NCBI GenBank assembly: GCA_041392165.1
Contig: JAWKMN010000008.1
Location: 62,001 to 126,000, forward strand
From: Arenibacter sp041392165
Lineage (GTDB): Bacteria; Bacteroidota; Bacteroidia; Flavobacteriales; Flavobacteriaceae
Length of the DNA: 64,000 bases
Direction of reading: 5' to 3'
Made by a program: the position numbers and the translations under genes. The notes beneath the pieces were generated by a model. The model ran no database searches and had not been told where the DNA came from. It worked only from the letters and a program-made list of their open reading frames with translations. How positions within the stretch are numbered: position 1 is the stretch's first letter; the number at the start of each line of letters is the position of its first letter. Shown here one piece after another: positions 26,981 through 34,728 of this stretch.

Positions 26981-27562
26981 TTATTCTGTTGGGGGCAACA
27001 TTACCTTGTCTACCACATGTACTATCCCATTGCCCGCTGGTACACTGGCCAAAATTTTGGCGCCCCCTACCAAAACATCGTCCCCAACTACCTCAACGGC
27101 AACGTTTTGATCATTGGCCTGCCCCAATTTTTTAAACTTCATTAAAAATTCCTTACTGTAATTACCAGCGGTAACATGGTATTTTAGAATATTGGCCAAT
27201 GCATTTTTGTTCTCCGGTTTTAAAAGATCCTCCACTGTGCCCGCAGGCAAGGCTGCGAACGCTTCATTAGTGGGCGCAAATACCATCAAGGGCCCCGCAT
27301 TGACCAGGGCGTTTTCCAATTCCGCGGCCTGCACCGCTGCCACCAAGGTGGAATGGTCCGGAGAACCTATGGCAATCTGCAGAACATTGGGTGCGGAACC
27401 ATCATCGGCAATAAAGGCCTGGCCCTGTCTTTCCACCTCCTGCATTTCGGTTTTGCCATTAGTAGGGGCCGTTACTGTCTTTGGTTCGTTTTTACAACCG
27501 GACAAAACGCCCAGTATCAAGAATGATACTATCAATGATTTTAAATTGCTTATCGGGAACAT
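26981..27562 (-). CDS. Fasciclin (FAS1) domain lipoprotein
   Basis: A 193-residue lipoprotein (lipobox Cys23, LSGC) with one FAS1 domain: the H1-like segment MVFAPTNEAFAALP near residues 95-110 and the H2-like NGIVHVVDKVMLP at the end. FAS1 domains mediate adhesion or protein contacts. It is cotranscribed with cytochrome c and nosZ, so it may help dock components at the outer face; this is an inference. Length is normal. Confidence 0.88.
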   Translation of the reverse strand: MFPISNLKSLIVSFLILGVLSGCKNEPKTVTAPTNGKTEMQEVERQGQAFIADDGSAPNVLQIAIGSPDHSTLVAAVQAAELENALVNAGPLMVFAPTNEAFAALPAGTVEDLLKPENKNALANILKYHVTAGNYSKEFLMKFKKLGQANDQNVAVEVVGDDVLVGGAKILASVPAGNGIVHVVDKVMLPPTE

Positions 27563-27583
27563 AGTGCTATATATTTATTGTTG

Positions 27584-28093
27584 TTATAAGGTTCTAAAGA
27601 ATTCCAACACCGCTCTTGCCTGTTCTTCGGTCAGACTTTGATTGGCCATTGGAGCTCCATTGAACTCGCCCAGCAATGCTTTTGCCAAAGGATCTTCCTT
27701 TACCATCACTTCCGGGTTCAAGATCATGTTCATGACCCATTCCGGACTACGTCTTTCCAAAATTCCCTTTGGGGCCGGCCCTATGAATTTTTTATCCACC
27801 TTATGACAGGCCAAACACATTTGATTGTACACTTCCTCTCCTTTTTTGGCCATTTCCTGATCTATTTCGGCCGCCAAGCTTATGGAAGTAATCGGGCCCA
27901 CCCCTTTATTGGTCAAATCTACGGTCTCTGAAGGTTTTACATCCGATGTGGTAGGTGCCGGTGCAGCTTGTTCCGTTGCGGGTTTGGCCCTGTCTACACT
28001 AAAACCTTCCTTTTTCTTTTCTTCCTTACCTCCACAGCCCATCATTAAAACTGAAAAAAGAACTGCGCTACTTTTTAAAATTATTTTCATCAC
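27584..28093 (-). CDS. Lipid-anchored cytochrome c of the nos operon
   Basis: A 169-residue protein with lipobox Cys20 (MMGC), a long Glu/Lys/Pro linker, and a class I cytochrome c domain with CLACH at 93-97 and a likely axial Met149. It is the first gene of the nos operon and precedes the fasciclin and nosZ genes, so it is the probable electron donor to NosZ. Start could be either of two adjacent Met codons. Confidence 0.9.
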   Translation of the reverse strand: MMKIILKSSAVLFSVLMMGCGGKEEKKKEGFSVDRAKPATEQAAPAPTTSDVKPSETVDLTNKGVGPITSISLAAEIDQEMAKKGEEVYNQMCLACHKVDKKFIGPAPKGILERRSPEWVMNMILNPEVMVKEDPLAKALLGEFNGAPMANQSLTEEQARAVLEFFRTL

Positions 28094-28207
28094 TTTATTT
28101 TTATTTGTTGTTTATAGGTCGTTTTTACTGAGTACAATATTGATTTTAAGCTTTGTCCATGGGTACGATTTTATACATAGTTTGTGATTTTCAACAATTA
28201 ATCGGGA

Positions 28208-28274
28208 CAAAATTAGCTTTGGACAGAAATAAAAAATATGATAAAAATCATATTAAAGGACAAATATGTCCTTT
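28208..28274 (-). promoter_or_regulatory. nos operon promoter with Fnr-type box and second palindrome
   Basis: On the minus strand TAATTTTG (28215-28208) fits the TAnnTTTG element, with no clear -33 TTG. ATATGAT-N4-ATCATAT at 28236-28253 resembles the Crp/Fnr consensus TTGAT-N4-ATCAA, and its centre lies about 41 bases upstream of the likely start, the class II activator position. Directly upstream, 28255-28274 is a perfect AAAGGACA-N4-TGTCCTTT palindrome, similar to the operator at the Rrf2 gene. The layout predicts activation by an anaerobic or NO-sensing Crp/Fnr protein and a second regulator. Confidence 0.6.
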
Positions 28275-28447
28275 TTTTGTTTTTTAGGTCGGTACTGAGA
28301 TCGATTTATAAGGCAATTCCCTGAAACACACTCTAAACAATTGTTTTTCATATCGTTCCCAAAGCTTTCCTTGGACCGAACAATTCCAGAAAACCGGGAA
28401 TCGGTTCTACAATCTTTTAAATCTTTTACATATCTTAGTATAAACAC
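28253..28447 (-). pseudogene. Possible N-terminal remnant of a Crp/Fnr-type regulator
   Basis: A short frame includes MKNNCLECVSGNCLINR (Cys-x2-Cys-x4-Cys), which resembles the Cys-bearing start of Bacteroidota Fnr-like regulators, often located beside nos genes. The frame stops after about 30 more residues inside the nos operator. No cyclic-nucleotide-binding or helix-turn-helix region follows in any frame. It may be a decayed gene start, a tiny Cys protein, or chance. The rest of the 518-base gap up to 28611 shows no other gene. Confidence 0.25.
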
Positions 28448-28611
28448 CTCAACGGAAGCAATGGCGCTGTTGGTCCCGATAATTTTGTGGGCCGTCCAAA
28501 TTACTTCGATCTTAAAATTGAAGGTCCATGAATGGGATATGATAAGATTTGCAATAATATTGAATAGTCCTTGGCCGATTATTTGGCCTAATTATGAATT
28601 GATAACAGAAT

Positions 28612-29478
28612 ATGAGCAATTTAGAAGAACTTATACAATTACTTACTTTAGAACGTATAAATGACAATACCTTTGTAGGACAAAACTATCAGGCTCCTTG
28701 GGGAAGGGTCTTTGGAGGGCAGGTATTGGGGCAGTCGTTGCATGCCGCCTATCAAACGGTTACCGATGATCGGGTTGCACACTCCATGCACGGGTATTTC
28801 ATTCTAGGGGGCGACCTGAGCATTCCCATTACCTACCAAGTGGATTATTTAAGGGACGGCCGTAGTTTTACTACCCGCAGGGTAGTAGCCAAACAGAAGG
28901 GAAAGGCCATTTTTAATATGGCCGCCTCTTTTCAGATCAAAGAGGATGGCGTAGAACACCAGATAACCATGCCCAACCTGATAACCCCTAAAAAGTTGAT
29001 GAACAGTTTGGAGCAGATAGAAGAGTTGAAAAAAACGGATACGGACTCCTATAACCTTATAAAGCTCACCCATCCCAAAGTATTCGAGTTTAAGCCCGTG
29101 GAACGTTTAACCGCCCTGCTTTCAAAAGACGGTCCACCGTTTAACCATATGTGGATGCGGGCTACGGAAAAAGTAAGGGGCGATTTGCCGCTGCAGCAAC
29201 AATTACTGGCATATGTCTCCGACTACAACATACTAACGACCGCTTCCCTTCCCCATCGTGAAGCCCTTAGAAAAGGAAAGACATTTTATGCCAGTATAGA
29301 CCATGCCCTATGGTTCCACCGCAGTTTTAAGATAGACGAATGGCTTTTGTACACTATGGACAGTCCCAGTGCCAGTAATTCCAGAGGTTTTTCCAGGGGC
29401 AGTATTTTTGATAAAAATGGTGTTCTAGTGGCCTCTGTGGCACAAGAGGGGTTAATGCGCAGCACCGGGGTAAATTGA
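28612..29478 (+). CDS. tesB: Acyl-CoA thioesterase II
   Basis: A 288-residue double hot-dog protein that hydrolyses acyl-CoA to free fatty acid and CoA. The WGRVFGGQVLGQSL segment near residues 30-43, HSMHGYFI and RDGRSFTTRRV are hallmarks of the family, as is the C-terminal ASLPHREAL/DHALWFH region. It stands alone and is divergent from the nos operon. Confidence 0.92.
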   Translation: MSNLEELIQLLTLERINDNTFVGQNYQAPWGRVFGGQVLGQSLHAAYQTVTDDRVAHSMHGYFILGGDLSIPITYQVDYLRDGRSFTTRRVVAKQKGKAIFNMAASFQIKEDGVEHQITMPNLITPKKLMNSLEQIEELKKTDTDSYNLIKLTHPKVFEFKPVERLTALLSKDGPPFNHMWMRATEKVRGDLPLQQQLLAYVSDYNILTTASLPHREALRKGKTFYASIDHALWFHRSFKIDEWLLYTMDSPSASNSRGFSRGSIFDKNGVLVASVAQEGLMRSTGVN

Positions 29479-29855
29479 TAACACTAGTGTCCATACCAAT
29501 CCCCGGAACACCACATCATCAGAGAATGGGCCATTACCTATTTTTTGGCCCAATTATTTATGGACAAGCTTAAAACCATTTTTTTGAAAAGTATTTTTTT
29601 TAGGCCAAACTTCCCCAAACCATCTATATATAGGGCTAGATAGATGAACTGTCCATCGACAAATTACCAATATTACCTATAAAATAACATTTGCACCATT
29701 ACAGACATCTGCGGTTTATCCTTGGTAAATTACCGTTTGTCCGCGGAAAAAAATTCATCTCGTTTTTCAACCATTATTTTCTCCTTTTTGACCACTATAT
29801 TTCTGTCTAGGGCAGGACCGATCGAACTTTGTCCTATAATCTTAAACAAAAAAGT
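29479..29855. other. Intergenic region before the small membrane proteins
   Basis: About 377 bases without a convincing gene. It contains AT-rich stretches and short T-runs (29580-29610) but no stable hairpin or repeat that I can support. Confidence 0.3.
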
Positions 29856-30026
29856 ATGAAAACAATTTTACTCGTAAAAGAAATTTATGTTGAAGGGTTT
29901 AAAAACCTAGGGAACCTTATTGTCAAAAATTATTTCAAAGCTTTCATGTGGTTCAGTGTGGCTATGTTTGCCGTAGTACTTTACGCTTTCATTTATAGAT
30001 TGGCCACCGGATTCATTTGGGATTAA
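29856..30026 (+). CDS. Small membrane protein (DUF6747-like)
   Basis: From 29856 (MKTILLVKEIYVEGF) the product has 56 residues: an amphipathic N-terminus and one membrane helix (about 30-48), ending in GFIWD. I recall a small flavobacterial family of this pattern (DUF6747), with no known function; the match is from memory. A second tiny membrane protein follows at 30197. Confidence 0.6.
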   Translation: MKTILLVKEIYVEGFKNLGNLIVKNYFKAFMWFSVAMFAVVLYAFIYRLATGFIWD

Positions 30027-30196
30027 AAAGCAGAAGTGCAATTGTATGAAACGGACCATGATTCTTTTGGGACTTAACCAAAATTGAAGATTCAAGAAAA
30101 TCGGAATTCGACCAAAGAAATTATGGATAAATATGTATGGACGAATTGCATCTGACTCCCGATAGCTCGGGATTATAAAACAATAAAACTAATCGG

Positions 30197-30343
30197 ATGA
30201 AAGGTATGCAGTATTTAAAAGAATTATTGGTAGGAAAAAGTGATGGAATTGAGGTTCCAATGACACTAAAATTATTGTTGATCTTAATCTTCCTTTGCTT
30301 TTTCCTGGCCTTGTTCTCCATTTTGTTATATACTTTTGAATAA
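30197..30343 (+). CDS. 48-residue single-helix membrane protein
   Basis: ATG at 30197, stop at 30341-30343. The product starts MKGMQYLKELLVGKSD, then has one strongly hydrophobic helix and ends LLYTFE. It is too short for normal gene callers. A short SD-like GGATGA lies at the start. A CCCGATAGCTCGGG hairpin is found upstream at 30158-30171. No function is known. Confidence 0.5.
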   Translation: MKGMQYLKELLVGKSDGIEVPMTLKLLLILIFLCFFLALFSILLYTFE

Positions 30344-30490
30344 CATGGCATTGTTACAAGATCATTGGATTCCGCAACTCTGAATGCTGTATTACTTATT
30401 TTGATGTGTTGAAATTCCCCACTTGAACAATATGGCCTTGATAGTCTTTTAATGTAGATTCCAAAAAAGAACTTGTCCATGAAATAATTT

Positions 30491-30523
30491 ATGGATATTA
30501 TCCATTATATTGGAATTATTCCA
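30491..30523. promoter_or_regulatory. Two adjacent palindromes in front of dinB
   Basis: ATGGATATTATCCAT (30491-30505) and TGGAATTATTCCA (30511-30523) are perfect odd palindromes with similar half-sites (TGGAT/TGGAA), centred 19 bases apart, 30-60 bases before the dinB start. This looks like a double operator for a dimeric repressor, plausibly of the SOS/LexA or XRE type. Confidence 0.5.
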
Positions 30524-30552
30524 TAATTTAGCATGCCTTTTTTAGGTGTGCC

Positions 30553-31767
30553 ATGAACAAAACTATACTTCATTTGGATTTGGATACCTTTTTTGTATCC
30601 GTAGAGCGACTCCTGGACCGCAAATTGGAGCATAGGCCCATCCTTGTTGGTGGTGTTGGCAACAGAGGGGTGGTAGCCGCATGTAGCTACGAAACCAGAG
30701 GTTTTGGAGTACATTCCGGCATGCCTATGAAAATGGCCAGGGAACTCTGTCCGGAGGCCTTCGTTATAAAAGGGAATGCGGGAACCTACAGCAAACATTC
30801 CGATATAGTGGCCGATATTATCAAAGAGCAGGTACCGGTCTTCGAAAAATCGAGCATAGATGAATTTTATGCAGACCTTACGGGAATGGACCGTTTTTAT
30901 GGTTGTCACCAATTCTCCACCGAACTACGTCATAAAATTATCAGGGAAACCGGACTTCCCCTTTCCTTTGGCCTGTCGATAAACAAGGTAGTATCCAAAG
31001 TAGCTACCAATGAGGCCAAACCCAACAGTCAACTAAAGATAGAAATAGGCCAGGAAAAATCTTTTTTGGCCCCCTTGTCCATTAAAAAAATACCTATGGT
31101 AGGCGACAAGACCTATCAGACCCTCTGCAATTTGGGGTTGCGGCAAATAAAGACCATCCAAGAAATGCCCATGGATATGATGCAACGGGTATTGGGAGCC
31201 AATGGGGGCATAATATGGAAACGGGCCAATGGCATAGACAACACCCCTGTTATTCCTTTTTCCGAGCGCAAATCCATTTCCACCGAACGTACTTTTGACA
31301 AAGACACCATAGATGTTATTAAACTAAGGGGGATCCTTATTGCCATGACCGAGAATCTGGCCTATCAGTTGCGAAGGGGAAAAAAACTTACCGCCTGCAT
31401 TGCCGTAAAGATCCGCTATTCGGATTTTAACACCTATTCCAGACAATTAAAAATCCCGTACACCAGTGCGGACCATATCCTGATTCCCCAAATTTTGGAC
31501 CTGTTCAATACATTGTACAACAAAAGATTATTGATCCGGCTTATCGGTATTCGTTTCAGCCATCTGGTCCAGGGAAATTACCAGATGGATCTATTTGATG
31601 ATACCGAAGAAATAATAAACCTGTACAACGCCCTGGACAGGATTAGGGAACGTTATGGGGACAAGAGTGTTATAAGGGCCTCCGGCATGGATGCCAAGAC
31701 CATTGGCAGAATGCACAATCCGTTCAACGGGCAACCCCCTATTGTATTGGCACATAGGAAACAGTGA
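30553..31767 (+). CDS. dinB: DNA polymerase IV (Y-family)
   Basis: A 404-residue translesion polymerase. The N-terminus has HLDLDTFFVSVERL with the first catalytic Asp pair, followed by CSYETRGFGVHSGMP and SSIDEFYADLTG with the Asp-Glu metal ligands. The helix-hairpin-helix and little-finger regions follow. It copies damaged DNA with low fidelity. Two palindromes upstream suggest damage-inducible control. It appears intact and stands alone. Confidence 0.95.
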   Translation: MNKTILHLDLDTFFVSVERLLDRKLEHRPILVGGVGNRGVVAACSYETRGFGVHSGMPMKMARELCPEAFVIKGNAGTYSKHSDIVADIIKEQVPVFEKSSIDEFYADLTGMDRFYGCHQFSTELRHKIIRETGLPLSFGLSINKVVSKVATNEAKPNSQLKIEIGQEKSFLAPLSIKKIPMVGDKTYQTLCNLGLRQIKTIQEMPMDMMQRVLGANGGIIWKRANGIDNTPVIPFSERKSISTERTFDKDTIDVIKLRGILIAMTENLAYQLRRGKKLTACIAVKIRYSDFNTYSRQLKIPYTSADHILIPQILDLFNTLYNKRLLIRLIGIRFSHLVQGNYQMDLFDDTEEIINLYNALDRIRERYGDKSVIRASGMDAKTIGRMHNPFNGQPPIVLAHRKQ

Positions 31768-31780
31768 GGCTGTAATATAT

Positions 31781-31894
31781 GTTCAAGGTTCAAGGTTATA
31801 AAATTAAAAGTTTAAAAACGAGATAGTTATAGAGAACCCGTGTGGAGTAGTGTGTATTCCAAGAATTCCAACCTTGAACTTTCCAACCTTGAAC
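31781..31894. repeat. Inverted TTCAAGGTT repeat island
   Basis: GTTCAAGGTTCAAGGTT at 31781-31797 is mirrored by two AACCTTGAAC units at 31870-31894. The 114-base element lies between the dinB and queE 3' ends and belongs to the repeat family also seen at 34393, 47561, 56134 and 56575. Confidence 0.7.
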
Positions 31895-31907
31895 ATTCAA
31901 CTTAAAT

Positions 31908-32540
31908 TTAGGGAATATTCAAATACTTATGGGTCTGGAGCGACACTTTCCATTTGGGGTTTTGCATCACATACTCCACGATCATTGGAACCACCTTATC
32001 CCTAACGCTCCATTCCGGCTGCAGGTACAAAATACAGTCCTTGTTGGTCTTGGCCGCCTGTTCCTCGGCAAAGATAAAGTCGTGTTTATTGTACACGATC
32101 ATCTTTAGTTCGTGTGCCCTGTCATAGATAATGCCCTCGGGCAACTTGTTCTTTTTTGGGGAAAGACAGATCCAGTCCCAGGTTCCGGAAAGCGGATAGG
32201 CCCCCGAAGTCTCTATATGGGTCTTTAAGTTTTTGGCCTTAAGGGCTTCCGTTAAGGGGTACATATCCCAGGTAAGGGGTTCTCCCCCTGTAACGACTAT
32301 GGTATCGGAGTATTTGGCCGCATTGGCCACAATATGGTCTATTCCTGTTGGAGGGTGGATTTCCGCATTCCAACTTTCCTTCACATCGCACCAATGGCAA
32401 CCTACGTCGCAACCGCCCACACGAATAAAATAAGCCGCGGTCCCCTTATGGAAACCTTCGCCCTGAATCGTATAAAACTCCTCCATTAAAGGCAGCATAA
32501 GGCCCTGGTCTACCAAGGCCATAACATCTTCTTTTACCAT
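31908..32540 (-). CDS. queE: 7-carboxy-7-deazaguanine synthase (radical SAM)
   Basis: QueE makes the 7-deazaguanine core for queuosine. From the preferred start at 32540 it has 210 residues. The substrate-loop segment EEFYTIQGEGFHKG precedes the cluster motif C-x3-C-x2-C (CDVGCHWCD); VVTGGEPL binds S-adenosylmethionine. The upstream Met at 32573 adds 11 residues that look untranslated. No other queuosine gene is near. Confidence 0.93.
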   Translation of the reverse strand: MVKEDVMALVDQGLMLPLMEEFYTIQGEGFHKGTAAYFIRVGGCDVGCHWCDVKESWNAEIHPPTGIDHIVANAAKYSDTIVVTGGEPLTWDMYPLTEALKAKNLKTHIETSGAYPLSGTWDWICLSPKKNKLPEGIIYDRAHELKMIVYNKHDFIFAEEQAAKTNKDCILYLQPEWSVRDKVVPMIVEYVMQNPKWKVSLQTHKYLNIP

Positions 32541-32967
32541 GGCACAAAGATAGAAAATACCCCGCTCCAGCACTACTAATTAGGGAAAAGATATTTTGGC
32601 AGGCCCTAGACCCTTTTTTTTAATAAAATTGTAAAACAAGAAATTTTATATTCTACCTCACCAGGGACCGTCCAAAAAGGTAGTCCCCACCTCTCCCAAG
32701 GAGAGATAAACCCGTCCGTACCGGCACGGGCAGATCAGAAACCCTGGCCCTAAGGGTCCGAGAACATTTAGACCAATTTTATAACTACAGGAAGAATATC
32801 CCTGTTAGATGTGTTTGTATCAGTTTGTAATTGCTAAATTAGGTGCTTGAACATTGTGAATGATCTGCACTTATGCGCCAATCCTTAAAAATATTGATGG
32901 CAAACGGGAACCCCGCGGTTGTTGCATGCAAAAAAATAATATCCTCATATTCAAAAAAAATTAATAG
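32541..32967. other. Intergenic region queE / DUF502 gene
   Basis: This 427-base divergent gap contains short GC-rich mirrored words (CCCGT ... ACGGG around 32711-32730) and T/A runs, but no gene. It probably carries both promoters; no element is distinctive. Confidence 0.3.
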
Positions 32968-33567
32968 ATGAAAAGAATAGTCAATTACTTTCTACAAGGC
33001 TTGTTATACATTGCGCCCTTGGGAATCACGGCATATATTATTTATATCATATTCCATTTTATAGATAATTTACTGAAAGATAAACTGGAGGAAATTTTTA
33101 ATATTGACATTCCAGGATTGGGATTGGCAGTAATCTTTTTATTTCTTGTTCTGGTCGGGATAATCGGACAAAGTATATTTGCCCGACCCTTTAAAGACCT
33201 ATTTAAACGGATTATTGAAAAGGCCCCTTTACTAAAGTTGATATTTTCAGCTTTGAACGACCTCTTTTCCGCTTTTGTCGGCAAGGAAAAGAAGTTCAAT
33301 AAGCCTGTTATGGTCTTGGTAAACCCTATATCGAATTTAGAAAAGTTAGGTTTCCTGACCGAAGAGGATTTAAGCATCCTTGATGAAAAGGAAAAAGTAG
33401 CCGTTTACTTTCCCCATTCCTATAATTTTTCCGGAGAATTGTTCATCGTACCCAAAAATCAAATAAGGTCAATAGATGTAAATCCTTCGATGGTTATGAA
33501 ATTTATTTTATCGGGAGGTGTTTCAGGTGTTTATGAAGAAAAAGAAATCGCTAATGATCTAAATTAA
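32968..33567 (+). CDS. DUF502 family membrane protein
   Basis: A 199-residue protein with two N-terminal membrane helices (about 5-28 and 50-70) and the DUF502 signature around GQSIFARPFKDLFKRIIEKAP shortened pattern, then a soluble C-terminal domain with VYFPHSYNFSGELFIVP. The family is widespread and of unknown function. It precedes a YdeI-like gene on the same strand by 53 bases. Confidence 0.88.
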   Translation: MKRIVNYFLQGLLYIAPLGITAYIIYIIFHFIDNLLKDKLEEIFNIDIPGLGLAVIFLFLVLVGIIGQSIFARPFKDLFKRIIEKAPLLKLIFSALNDLFSAFVGKEKKFNKPVMVLVNPISNLEKLGFLTEEDLSILDEKEKVAVYFPHSYNFSGELFIVPKNQIRSIDVNPSMVMKFILSGGVSGVYEEKEIANDLN

Positions 33568-33620
33568 AATAAATCGAGCTCCCCTTAATATAGCATCAAT
33601 ACCTACAAAAATCATACATT

Positions 33621-34205
33621 ATGAATCCAAAAGTTGTCGATAGATTTTTAGACAGGGCCAAAAAATGGAAGCTGGAAATGACATTGCTGAGGGAAATCTG
33701 CCGGGATTGCGGCCTCACGGAAGAATTTAAGTGGATGCACCCCTGTTATACGTTTCAAGAAAAAAATGTGGTTCTAATCCACGGTTTTAAAGAATATTGT
33801 GCCCTTCTTTTTCACAAAGGTGTCCTGTTAAAGGACACTGATAAAATTTTAATCCAACAAACCGAGAACGTACAATCCGCCCGTCAGATCCGATTTACAG
33901 GCCTCCAGGAAATCAGGGATCTAAAATCTACCATCAAGGCCTATATTTTTGAGGCCATGGAAGTAGAAAGGGCAGGATTGGAAGTGCCTATGAAAAAGAC
34001 CTCCGATTTTAACATACCTGATGAATTTAAAAAAGCCTTGGATAATGACCCAGATTTAAAAACTGCTTTCCAAAGCTTGACCCCGGGGAGGCAAAGAGGG
34101 TATCTGCTATATTTTTCACAGGCCAAACAGTCTGCCACAAGAACCAACAGGGTGGAAAAACATATCCCAAAAATCCTCCAAGGCAAAGGATTGAACGACC
34201 AATAA
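33621..34205 (+). CDS. YdeI/OmdA-type protein with DUF1801 domain
   Basis: A 194-residue protein. The N-terminal DUF1801-like part (about 15-115) includes EEFKWMHPCYTFQEKNV; the C-terminal part (about 135-190) has DPDLKTAFQSLTPGRQRGY and a basic tail, as in YdeI/OmdA proteins. Members are linked loosely to stress or outer-membrane functions, without a known activity. It may be cotranscribed with the DUF502 gene. Confidence 0.85.
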   Translation: MNPKVVDRFLDRAKKWKLEMTLLREICRDCGLTEEFKWMHPCYTFQEKNVVLIHGFKEYCALLFHKGVLLKDTDKILIQQTENVQSARQIRFTGLQEIRDLKSTIKAYIFEAMEVERAGLEVPMKKTSDFNIPDEFKKALDNDPDLKTAFQSLTPGRQRGYLLYFSQAKQSATRTNRVEKHIPKILQGKGLNDQ

Positions 34206-34728
34206 TAGGGATAGAACATATCCCGACCATAATTATACGTCAAAGGCAGGGGTTTTGGAACGAATTATATTTAGACTGTAGGCAAAAAACAGATTTCACT
34301 GTGGATTACCAAAGTTTTTGGACCTATAGTAACGGTAATGAATTCCGATAGTTACTGGGAGACGGTAAAGCCATTGGCCGCGATCAACATTGAACCTTGA
34401 ACTTTCTCCCTGCCAACTGCTACTGCCTACTAACCACTACCCATACCAGCTCCAATTTCGACTCCGCCTGCCCGATGACGAGGCAAGCCAACCCCTCTCA
34501 AGAGGGAAATTTTTCAACACTGCCTGCAGAACATCATTACCTCTTGCTTTTGGCTTATAGCAAAAATACTTTCAGAAGCTAAAGCGGGGTGCCCTAGAGT
34601 GCGTAGCTGCCCTACTTCGTTCTAGAACTAATATCAATAAACAATGCCCAGGATACAAGACCCTGGGCATTGCCCTTACTCCAACGAACCATTTGGTGAT
34701 AATGATTGTTATCTGGAGCTATCCTCTA
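34206..34728. other. Intergenic region with dispersed repeat words
   Basis: No gene is seen in 523 bases. AACCTTGAACTTT at 34393-34405 and GCCAACTGCTACTGCC at 34412-34427 belong to the dispersed repeat family (compare 47561-47738). The last part holds the terminator of the convergent oxidoreductase gene. Confidence 0.5.
34642..34672 (-). terminator. Terminator of the Gfo/Idh oxidoreductase gene
   Basis: The 11-base perfect stem CAATGCCCAGG / CCTGGGCATTG has a 9-base loop. On the minus strand it is followed by a moderately T-rich stretch. Confidence 0.7.

Noticed and set aside
28341..28664. 107-codon plus-strand frame before tesB
   Set aside because: It overlaps the tesB start, has no domain and runs opposite to the possible Fnr remnant.
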